DNA from: Burkholderiales bacterium
GTDB lineage: Bacteria > Pseudomonadota > Gammaproteobacteria > Burkholderiales > Burkholderiaceae
Length of the DNA: 36,049 nucleotides
Assembly: GCA_026225455.1 (NCBI GenBank)
Contig: JAMFSV010000010.1
Span: 1-36,049, forward strand
Direction: 5' to 3'
In this document: positions 1-7,417 of the stretch, piece by piece
Numbering within the stretch: the stretch's first letter is position 1
Layout: each line of letters starts with the position of its first letter
The notes under the pieces: generated by a model
Told to the model about the DNA's origin: nothing
What the model saw: only the letters and a program-made list of their open reading frames with translations
Databases searched by the model: none
Translations under genes and position numbers: made by a program

Positions 1-1
1 G

Positions 2-1357
2 ATCTGGATCTCCGGCAAAACCCAACTGCCGCTGCGTTGGACCCGCAGAGACGAGCCGGGTGTCGCAACCACCTCGTATGCGGCCTACGGTAAAGGCCGC
101 TATCTGGGCATTCCCTTCAAACAAAGCTGGATCAACCGCGACGGCAATCGCTGGGACCTGACTTTTAACAAAGTACAGACCAACGCCGATCCGCTGCTGG
201 TCGCAGCCAAGGCACAAGCCGCGCAACCGCTTACGGCGGATTATTCGATCGATGGAGGCCGCAGCACGACCGTACCGATGCGCCTGACCGAACAACCGCA
301 TGTCGACGTTTTTATCAATGGAAAAGGCCCGTTTAATTTCCTGCTGGATACGGGCGCAGCCTTGTTGTTATCCAAAACCACGGCGAAGACGCTGGGCTTG
401 AAGCTGACTGGCTCAGGCAGCGAAACCGGGATGGCCGGCGTGGCCACCGCGGAAAAATTCGCACGCATCGAGGACCTCCGGATCGGCGACGCACATGTGC
501 GCGATCAATATTCCGCCGTGATGGATGCACGCTCCACGGGCTTCGACGCGCAGACGGCCGGCGCCATCGGCTATGAAATCCTGGCGCGTTTTACCACCAC
601 CTTCGATTTTCCCAGACAGCTTCTGACGCTGGCGCTCACCCCGGACAGCACCTTGGACGACCACGATGCGCTGCCCTTTGCGCTCGACCACACCATCCCG
701 GCGGTCAAGGCAACGCTTAACGGCGTACCGAGTTATTTTTGGCTGGATACGGGCTACAACGGCACCTTGCTGGTCAATCGGCCGTTTGCCCAGGCCCATG
801 CCGAAGCCATGCCGGGCAGACTGTACGACACCGGCGCATCGATCTCGGGGACGGGCGGCAGCGGCGCAATCAAGCTTGGGCGAATTGCTCAGGTGACGTT
901 GGGCAACGTGCCGTTTAACGATGTGATTGCCTATTTCCCCAACTTCTCGAGCGGTCCCAATACCGATAGCGAATTTGCCGCCGATGCCGGCGATGCATTA
1001 CTCACCTCGTCGGTGTTGACCTTCGATTACCGCACCCGGCGCGCCTGGTTAAAGCTATCCGGCACGGCCACCCCGCCTACCCTCGCCCGTTACAACAAAA
1101 CCGGCTTTAACCTTCAATACAAGGAAGGCAAAGGGGCGACGGTAAGTTACATCGCGGCAGGTTCTCCCGCCGCCGAGCTGGGTTTGAAACAAGGCGACCA
1201 AGTCGTTTCGATCAATCAACAGGGCATTTCCGCCGACACGGTCGCGGCCCTCAAGCTAAGCATTAAAACGGAAAGCCTGGACCCGATACGGCTCTCGGTA
1301 CTGCGCGGCGGTAAAGTCACCGACTTTGAGATTCAACCGCAGGCGTATATTCAGTAA
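2..1357 (+). CDS. Retropepsin-like aspartic protease with C-terminal PDZ domain (5' end outside window)
   Basis: The reading frame is open back to the window edge, so the 451 visible residues lack the N-terminus; the first ATG at 278 is internal. Two aspartic-protease signatures are seen: a DTG at visible residues about 116-118 (context FLLDTGAA) and a second at 249-251 (context FWLDTGYNG). Each is followed by hydrophobic beta-strand-like sequence. Residues about 368-447 resemble a PDZ domain (GSPAAELGLKQGD, then VVSINQ). Two DTG lobes plus a PDZ domain suggest a periplasmic or cell-envelope endopeptidase that folds as a pseudo-dimer within one chain. Any signal peptide would lie outside the window. 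It converges on the 3' end of the large secretion cluster, and processing of that cluster's products is possible but is inference. The family call is good; the substrate is unknown. Confidence 0.75.
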   Translation: MWISGKTQLPLRWTRRDEPGVATTSYAAYGKGRYLGIPFKQSWINRDGNRWDLTFNKVQTNADPLLVAAKAQAAQPLTADYSIDGGRSTTVPMRLTEQPHVDVFINGKGPFNFLLDTGAALLLSKTTAKTLGLKLTGSGSETGMAGVATAEKFARIEDLRIGDAHVRDQYSAVMDARSTGFDAQTAGAIGYEILARFTTTFDFPRQLLTLALTPDSTLDDHDALPFALDHTIPAVKATLNGVPSYFWLDTGYNGTLLVNRPFAQAHAEAMPGRLYDTGASISGTGGSGAIKLGRIAQVTLGNVPFNDVIAYFPNFSSGPNTDSEFAADAGDALLTSSVLTFDYRTRRAWLKLSGTATPPTLARYNKTGFNLQYKEGKGATVSYIAAGSPAAELGLKQGDQVVSINQQGISADTVAALKLSIKTESLDPIRLSVLRGGKVTDFEIQPQAYIQ

Positions 1358-1360
1358 CTG

Positions 1361-1393
1361 GCGGTGCCGGGGGCCGATGGATACCGCCGGCAC
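1361..1393. terminator. Weak hairpin between convergent genes
   Basis: The arms gtgccgg (1364-1370) and ccggcac (1387-1393) are perfectly complementary. An alternative pairing of gcggt (1361-1365) with accgc (1383-1387) is also possible. The hairpin lies just after the protease stop and before the end of the M50 gene on the other strand, which fits transcription termination. No T-run follows on either strand, so it is a weak candidate. Confidence 0.25.
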
Positions 1394-1468
1394 AGACCCG
1401 ATTTTGCTGCGGGAAAGTTAACCTCGGCGTTATTTGGCGGCGATGCAAGCGCCCCATCAAGCGGCCAC

Positions 1469-3634
1469 CTACGCCCCTGCTTCCCGCTCCACAGTCGCCA
1501 GCAAAGCCCGCAGCCCGCGCCATGCCAGGCTCTCATGGGCACCGCCCAGCACCGCGGTGCCGGCAATCTGCCGCGCCAATACGGGGCTGCCCGTACATTG
1601 CCCGATACGTACCCGGTAAGTGGCGCGCAACGGCACCAGTTGCTGAGTCCCTGGCTGCAGTTCGGCGGGAATCGGACCACCGTAGGGGCTGGCCACATAA
1701 GGCTCGTCCAGGGTCGCCAGATTGACCCGGTCGACCGCTTCGACCCGGCACTTCAAGGCCTTCATTTCCGGCAGCGCGGCGACAAAAACGGCGGCGTCGC
1801 CTGCGGCGATTCGCCCCACCTCATCCTCATCGACAAACGCATCTCCTTTCACTCTTTGGCTGGCCGTGACACCCGGCCCGACCACATCGAACAAGCGTGC
1901 CCCGCGCGGCAGCCAGGCACCCGGCACCAGCCCGTCGTCGGCCGTTTCAACGATGCCGTCAAAGGGCGCGCGCAGCGTCAGCTGAGCGATTTGCGCGGAC
2001 AAACCGGCCACCGTCTGGCGCGCCGCATCGCGTTGCTTTTGCAAGGCCACGCCCTGCTGCTGCAAACGTTCATCGAAAGCTTGCTGCTCGACTTCCCAGC
2101 CCTGCAAGGCCGCTTCGGTTTGTGCTTGCTTGAGTTTATAGTCGAGCTCGGGCGATACCAGCACCGCCAGCACCTCTCCGGCATGCACCGCTTGCCCGTT
2201 ATGCGCCGGGACGGACGGATCGGCAAGCATCCCGGCGACCGGCGCGTACAGTCCTTGCGCCTGCTGCGGACCGAACACCGCCGGCGCACTTACCCCCCCG
2301 TGCCAGGGCAACACCAGCAAGCAGAACAACCCGCCACCCAGCATCGCACTACGCAGAGTCTGCCGCCGCCAGCGCAACGCCGCGCGCCGCTGCCAGCAGG
2401 CGCGGCCTTCACGTACGACCGGCCGCACAATAAACCAGCCGAATTCAATACAGAACAGGCCGATGCCGAGCGCTTTGAAAAACGCGTGATACACCACTAG
2501 AGCAATCGAGAAAAATACTGTCAGCCGGTATAACCAGGTGACGAAGGCAAAGCCGATCAGGAAACGCCGGCGCCGTGGCGCGCACGGTTCGGGTTGCGCA
2601 TCGCCCAAACCAAACAGCCATTCACGCATCCACCAGCGGCCGAAAGCGAAGGCGCGGTCGTGCAAGTTCGGCATATCCAGCCAATCAGACAACAGAAAAT
2701 AGCCGTCGAAACGCATAAACGGACTGGCGTTGATAGCCAGGGTGCCGATCCAGGTGGTGGTCGCCAGCAAAAACGCACCCGCCCGTACCGGTCCATCCGG
2801 CAGCAGATTCCACGCCAGCGTAGCCAGCGCCGCCAGCGCCAGCTCGCTTAACATGCCCGCCGCACCGATGCGCAAGCGCTTGCGGCGATCGGGGACTTTC
2901 CAGGCATCCGTGGTATCGGTGTACAACACCGGCAGCATCACCAGGAATGCCAGGCCCATGGTCGGCACGCGGCAACCGTAGCGATAGGCGGTAAACGCAT
3001 GGCCGAACTCATGCAGGATTTTGGCAAATGCCAGGGCCAGCGCGATGGAAAGCAAACCGCGCAGGTCCGCGTAACCATGGAAGGTATGGACAAACTCATC
3101 CCACCGCCGCGACACCATAAACAATCCGGCGACGGCAATGGCCACCACCACACCCCAGAACACCGGCCGGAAAACCGGCTCGGTGTAACGCGCAAAGCGA
3201 CGCAGGAACGGCATCGGATGCCATAGCGGGATGCGGATCATCAAATAATGCTTGAGCAGCCACATGCCGCCCGTCAGCCGTCCCGCCGCGGCACTGGCCT
3301 GCAGCCGCCGGGTGTCGTCGGCACTCGCCGCCAGCAGCAGATTCTGCTGGCGCAAGGTGCGCAGCAAGGTCTCAAGCTCGTCGAGCGTGACGCTCAGGGT
3401 GGTCTCGCGATTTACCGCGGCAACAATGGCTTCGGGCTCATCGAGCGCCCAGCGCGAGAGCAATTCGAAGGCCGGCCAGCCCAACTGAAAAAAGCGGTTG
3501 GCGGCCGGATCATGCAGCATCCATGTCGGCGCCCCTTCGGGCGAAGGTATGCCGCGGGTCAGCGTGAGTTCCTGACGCAACTGCGGCAGGCGGGTCAGCG
3601 CGGGGATGGGGGTGGCGCTTGAGGGCGTGCTCAT
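1469..3634 (-). CDS. PqqD-like / M50 site-2 protease / HlyD-type adaptor fusion protein (YydH-like)
   Basis: A 721-residue inner-membrane protein with three parts. Residues about 30-105 resemble a PqqD-like winged-helix domain (DPAANRFFQLG). Residues about 155-470 form a multi-pass membrane M50 metalloprotease: HEFGH at 208-212 supplies two zinc ligands and the catalytic glutamate, and the FDGYFLLSDW segment near 309-318 supplies the likely third ligand, Asp310. After a last membrane segment near 455, residues about 480-700 form a biotinyl-lipoyl/coiled-coil adaptor region like HlyD (VAGMLADPSVPAHNGQAVHAG, then LRAPFDGIVE). The layout matches the family annotated as putative peptide zinc metalloproteases (YydH-like). 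It is the last gene of the cluster, 16 bases after the GAF/adaptor gene. It may replace a conventional ABC transporter in the export of the large repeat protein; that is inference. Zinc ligands look intact. Confidence 0.85.
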   Translation of the reverse strand: MSTPSSATPIPALTRLPQLRQELTLTRGIPSPEGAPTWMLHDPAANRFFQLGWPAFELLSRWALDEPEAIVAAVNRETTLSVTLDELETLLRTLRQQNLLLAASADDTRRLQASAAAGRLTGGMWLLKHYLMIRIPLWHPMPFLRRFARYTEPVFRPVFWGVVVAIAVAGLFMVSRRWDEFVHTFHGYADLRGLLSIALALAFAKILHEFGHAFTAYRYGCRVPTMGLAFLVMLPVLYTDTTDAWKVPDRRKRLRIGAAGMLSELALAALATLAWNLLPDGPVRAGAFLLATTTWIGTLAINASPFMRFDGYFLLSDWLDMPNLHDRAFAFGRWWMREWLFGLGDAQPEPCAPRRRRFLIGFAFVTWLYRLTVFFSIALVVYHAFFKALGIGLFCIEFGWFIVRPVVREGRACWQRRAALRWRRQTLRSAMLGGGLFCLLVLPWHGGVSAPAVFGPQQAQGLYAPVAGMLADPSVPAHNGQAVHAGEVLAVLVSPELDYKLKQAQTEAALQGWEVEQQAFDERLQQQGVALQKQRDAARQTVAGLSAQIAQLTLRAPFDGIVETADDGLVPGAWLPRGARLFDVVGPGVTASQRVKGDAFVDEDEVGRIAAGDAAVFVAALPEMKALKCRVEAVDRVNLATLDEPYVASPYGGPIPAELQPGTQQLVPLRATYRVRIGQCTGSPVLARQIAGTAVLGGAHESLAWRGLRALLATVEREAGA

Positions 3635-3650
3635 GGTCTCGACTTTGCCG

Positions 3651-5051
3651 CTACCAGCCCAACCACTGTCGCGCCAGCGTCAACGGCCGGCGCAACACGT
3701 AGTAGGACAGCGGCACCCAACGCCCGTGGATCCGCGCGGTACCCATGGCGCCGAGGACCGGGCGGGTGTCGCCGGTGAAGGTCGCCTTGATGCGGTAGGC
3801 CAGCACCCCTTCCGGAGTCGGCTCGGCACGATATGCCACGGTATCGATACGCGCCTCATAGGCGCTCATCGGCGAGCTTTTCGGGTACAGCGTCAAGGTG
3901 CTGCCGGGTTTGACGTCGACATTGTCGGCCACCGGCAAATAAGCGGTCAGCTCGACCGAAGCCGGGTCGGCCAGCAGCAGGATCTTCTCGCCGACCGCCA
4001 CCGCGCGGCCGGTCCAATCGTTCGGGTCGGCAAACACCGCGACCCCGGCGCGCGTGGCAGTCACACGCACTCGCGCGAGTTGTTGTGCGTTATAGTCGAG
4101 TTCGACCGCGCTATCGTCCAGCTTGCCTTTACGCAACGCCATGTCGAGCCGGTCCTTGTCATCGGTGACGGCCAGTTGCGCGGTCTGACGATATTCTTCC
4201 TGTGCCGTATCGAAATCCTTACGGGCGATGGCATACCGCGACTGCAGCGTGGTGGCCTCCAGGCCGAGCAAAGGTGTGCCGGGCACCACCCGCTGGTTAG
4301 GCTGCACGTAAAGCCGGTCGATCACGCCGTCCAGCGGCGCGCGCACCACAAACGGATCCTTCGCCGTCACTTCGGCGGGCGCCAGCATGGTCAGGGGCAC
4401 CGGCATCACACAGACCGCGGCCAACACAATCAGCGCGCGGCGCAAGTTGCGCCCCGGTTTAACCCAGTTGCGCATGCGTGCGGTCCAGGGCGGACGCGGA
4501 TCGAGCGCGGCAAAAGCATGAGCCCACGCTTGCGCCAGTTCGGAAATCAGCGCGTGTTCGGTCGAGGTCCAGGCGGTATCGCGGGCAAACACCAAGCCGC
4601 CGAGCAGATGGCCGGCGCGATCGGTGAGCGGCACCCACAGGCCGTAAGCCGGCCACCAAGCGTCCCATTCATCGGCCACATGCGCCACCTCAAACGGCAA
4701 GTCGGCCGAGGTGAAGGCGCGTTGACTCTGGGTGTGTTGACTCGGACTCTCTTCGACCGTCTTGCTTGGGTCCTTGGCCAACGAGCGGCACAATGCCGCG
4801 AGCCATTGCACATACGGCGCGCCGGGGTCGCTTTGCGGCAACCCCGACACCGCGGCCACCGCGCCCGGTGCCGGCCCGTGCCACCATGCGGCTTGGCGGT
4901 AGGGCACCAGCGACAGCGTTTCGTTGACGATGGTAAATGCCAGTATCTGCTCGGTGGCAGCCGCGCGAGCGCGCGCCGCCAACTGCCACAGCAGCGCCAG
5001 TTGTGCCGAGTCGATCCTGACTTGTTGCGTCGCTTCGGGAGATGCAGCCAT
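3651..5051 (-). CDS. GAF-like domain / membrane fusion protein (HlyD-type adaptor)
   Basis: A 466-residue protein from the ATG at 5051, five bases after the previous stop; a GTG at 5081 would add ten residues and overlap the upstream gene. The first roughly 195 residues are soluble and look like a GAF-type sensory domain (AYGLWVPLTDRAGHLLGGLVFA, then STEHALISELAQAWAHAFAAL). A single membrane helix follows at about 206-223. Then comes a lipoyl-type half (VVRAPLDGVIDRLYVQPNQRV), a hairpin of mixed helix, and a beta-barrel part (ADPASVELTAYLPVADNVDVKPGS). The GAF-like half would face the cytoplasm and the adaptor half the periplasm. A sensor joined to an adaptor suggests ligand-gated export, which is inference. 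It sits between the short adaptor and the M50 fusion in one tight operon. Confidence 0.8.
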   Translation of the reverse strand: MAASPEATQQVRIDSAQLALLWQLAARARAAATEQILAFTIVNETLSLVPYRQAAWWHGPAPGAVAAVSGLPQSDPGAPYVQWLAALCRSLAKDPSKTVEESPSQHTQSQRAFTSADLPFEVAHVADEWDAWWPAYGLWVPLTDRAGHLLGGLVFARDTAWTSTEHALISELAQAWAHAFAALDPRPPWTARMRNWVKPGRNLRRALIVLAAVCVMPVPLTMLAPAEVTAKDPFVVRAPLDGVIDRLYVQPNQRVVPGTPLLGLEATTLQSRYAIARKDFDTAQEEYRQTAQLAVTDDKDRLDMALRKGKLDDSAVELDYNAQQLARVRVTATRAGVAVFADPNDWTGRAVAVGEKILLLADPASVELTAYLPVADNVDVKPGSTLTLYPKSSPMSAYEARIDTVAYRAEPTPEGVLAYRIKATFTGDTRPVLGAMGTARIHGRWVPLSYYVLRRPLTLARQWLGW

Positions 5052-5056
5052 AACGG

Positions 5057-5830
5057 TCAGGGCGCGGCGAAAGTCGCCCACCCGCTCATGCCGGGCAGCA
5101 GTTCCGGCGCATTGCCCGCGAGCGCCGCCGTGACATCGACGGTTTGCGTCACGGGATCAACCCGCGCCCCGATGCGCGCCACGCGTGCCGGATAAGTCTT
5201 GCCCACTTCGTCGACTTGCACCGACAGCGGATGGCCGGCTTTCAGCCAGGCCAGCCATTTCGACGGCACAATCATTTTGAGTTCGAGGTGGCCGGTATCG
5301 ATAATGGTCAGCAACGGTTTGCCGGCTTCGACAAACTGCTGAGGCGAGGCGGTGCGCTTGGTGACTCGGCCGTCGAACGGCGCCGAAATCACGCACTTTT
5401 GCACGGTCGCCTGCATATACGCGACTTCCGCCGTGCTGGCCTTCATCTTGGCGTCGGCCTGCTCGACTTCGAGTTCACCCACCGAATGGAGCTGCGCCAA
5501 ACGCTGGTCGACTTCGAGTAATTCATGCGCCGCCCCCGCTTCGGCCTGGGCCTTGTGCAATTGCGCCGCGTATAAGGAACAATCGAGCGACACCAGCATC
5601 TGGCCGGCACGGAAGGCATCGCCGTCGCGAAACGGCAGGGCGGCGATTTTTGCGTTGATCTCGCTCGACAGCTCGACCTCATCGCGTGCCACCAGTTGCG
5701 TGCGAATCCGATTGTCATCGGTTGCGGTGGCGGCCGGAGCGCTCCAGCCCCACTGCGCGTACAACAAACCCAATGCGACGATCACGCTGCGGCAGGCAGG
5801 CCTGCTCCATACTCCCGACACTGCCTTCAT
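5057..5830 (-). CDS. Short periplasmic adaptor (HlyD/RND-type membrane fusion protein)
   Basis: A 257-residue protein with an N-terminal hydrophobic segment (residues about 12-30, ending near WSA) that looks like a cleavable signal peptide or anchor. It contains the split lipoyl halves (ALPFRDGDAFRAGQMLVSLD and VISAPFDGRVTKRTASPQQFV), a short coiled coil between them, and a beta-barrel region (GHLELKMIVPSKW). This is the minimal form of the adaptors that bridge inner-membrane pumps and TolC-like channels. The ATG overlaps the stop of the TolC-like gene by four bases, so the two are likely translationally coupled. It is the first of three adaptor-containing proteins in this operon, an unusually high number for one outer-membrane channel. 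Confidence 0.85.
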   Translation of the reverse strand: MKAVSGVWSRPACRSVIVALGLLYAQWGWSAPAATATDDNRIRTQLVARDEVELSSEINAKIAALPFRDGDAFRAGQMLVSLDCSLYAAQLHKAQAEAGAAHELLEVDQRLAQLHSVGELEVEQADAKMKASTAEVAYMQATVQKCVISAPFDGRVTKRTASPQQFVEAGKPLLTIIDTGHLELKMIVPSKWLAWLKAGHPLSVQVDEVGKTYPARVARIGARVDPVTQTVDVTAALAGNAPELLPGMSGWATFAAP

Positions 5831-7350
5831 TGCGCCCCGCCCTGACCGAGCTGTGCCCAGTGTTGCTGCGTCTGGTCGATCGCCTGTTCCAAGGCAGGAA
5901 GATCGTAGCTGGTCACGGCATCGGGGATCGGATCGTAGCCCAGGGTCGCCAGCAATTGGCCATACGCGCCTTCCAGTTCGCCATAACTCTGATACAAGCG
6001 CAATTCCGAAATCATCGCGCTGGTGGCGGCGCGGATTTCCTCAAGTTTGCCTTGAGCGTTAGCCTGCGTCGCGTTATGGGTATGCACCAGAATCTGCTGG
6101 TCGACGTCGTTCATTTGCTTGAGCAAATCGAATTGCCGGTGTTTCGCATCCAGCTCGGTACGGGCCACATGAACCTGCGTCAGCACCGCCATGCTCAGCG
6201 CCAATTGCTGCGTCTTGGCCACTTCCAACTGGGCATTGGCCAAACCCTTGATGTTCTTCAGGTTCAGGAGGTTCAACAAGTTCCAGCTCACGCTTAGTCC
6301 CGCGGCGCGCCAGGCGTGGTAGTTCAGGAAACTATTGCTATCGTAATGAGCGCCAAGTTCCAGCTCGATACCAGGCATCAACTTGGCCAGCGCCTTGTGT
6401 GTTTCATTCAAGCTGATGCGTTCGTTATAACCGGCTTCGACCAGCTCGGGACGCCGTTCGAGGGCAGTCTCTTCCATCTGCTCCATCGGCATATTGAATG
6501 CCGGTACTCCGAGGCCTTCCGGCGGCGCCAAGGTAAAGTCCTTGCCCGGCTCAAGATCCATCAGCGATGCCAGACGCGGCTTGGCCTCGTCGAGTTGGTC
6601 GCTGATGGTTTCGAGCTGGCGCATGATATCGAGCAGTTCGTGCTGATAGTTCAAGGTCTCGAGCGGCCCGCGCAATTGTTCATGCTGCGCTTGCCTTGAA
6701 TCGTCCAGTGCCGCCCGAGCCTGATCCAGCAGAGGGCCGATGCGGTCGTGCAAACGCTGCGCGCCGGCAGCCTGCCAATAGGCTTCGCGGACCTGCTGCA
6801 TCATCAGTTGCACCACCTTGCGGCGGCGCTGTTCCAGCACCAGCACGCGATCGGATTGTTCCTTGGCTTCGAAATAACTGACACCGAAATCGAGCAGGTT
6901 CCAGGTAAAGCCAAGGTCAGCGGTACGATCGTTCTGATCGCTGGAATAGGATTGCGGTACTGTCGTTTGGCCGGGATTGAACAAACTGGTCGATGATGAA
7001 GCCAACGGCACGCTGCGGTTGGTATAACCGGCCTGGGTCGTCAATTTCGGCAGCATATCGAAATTCGACAAATCGAGTTGTTTCTGCCCCAGCACCTCTT
7101 CCATCATTTTCAATCGATGGTCGAGGTTATACCGAATCGCACGCGCCATCGCTTCATCCAGCGTCACCGGCCCGCTCAACGGTTGCTGCTGGCTGAACAT
7201 GGCGGTGCGGTCGGCTTGCGCCGTCTGCTTCAATTCAGCATCGGTGAATGGGGCCGGTTTGATCGCGCAAGCGGATAGGCATAAAGCAGCGACCGCGACG
7301 GCCACCAGTGAAAGAGCGTGTGTGCTGCATGGCATGGCGTTTTTCTTCAC
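5827..7350 (-). CDS. TolC-like outer-membrane efflux lipoprotein
   Basis: A 507-residue protein starting at GTG 7350 (an ATG at 7335 is an alternative). The N-terminus is a lipoprotein signal peptide with a basic start, a hydrophobic core and the lipobox LSAC at residues 25-28, so Cys28 should be lipidated. The rest is rich in long amphipathic helices and contains two outer-membrane efflux protein repeats (about residues 60-260 and 285-480), typical of the trimeric TolC channel-tunnel. Features such as GFTWNLLDFGVSYFEA and GLSVSWNLLNLLNL match strands in this family. It would supply the outer-membrane exit for the secretion system, docking with the adaptors encoded directly downstream. It begins 67 bases after the end of the giant repeat-protein gene. 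Confidence 0.88.
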   Translation of the reverse strand: MKKNAMPCSTHALSLVAVAVAALCLSACAIKPAPFTDAELKQTAQADRTAMFSQQQPLSGPVTLDEAMARAIRYNLDHRLKMMEEVLGQKQLDLSNFDMLPKLTTQAGYTNRSVPLASSSTSLFNPGQTTVPQSYSSDQNDRTADLGFTWNLLDFGVSYFEAKEQSDRVLVLEQRRRKVVQLMMQQVREAYWQAAGAQRLHDRIGPLLDQARAALDDSRQAQHEQLRGPLETLNYQHELLDIMRQLETISDQLDEAKPRLASLMDLEPGKDFTLAPPEGLGVPAFNMPMEQMEETALERRPELVEAGYNERISLNETHKALAKLMPGIELELGAHYDSNSFLNYHAWRAAGLSVSWNLLNLLNLKNIKGLANAQLEVAKTQQLALSMAVLTQVHVARTELDAKHRQFDLLKQMNDVDQQILVHTHNATQANAQGKLEEIRAATSAMISELRLYQSYGELEGAYGQLLATLGYDPIPDAVTSYDLPALEQAIDQTQQHWAQLGQGGAQ

Positions 7351-7417
7351 TTCGTCTACTCACTCTTTAGAAATCGAATAATGGGCGGTCATGGATGTCG
7401 CGTTCCAGGCGTGCGGC

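Noticed and set aside
3606-5195. 529-codon plus-strand frame opposite the GAF/adaptor gene
   Set aside because: It crosses two real genes on the other strand and has no recognisable domain.
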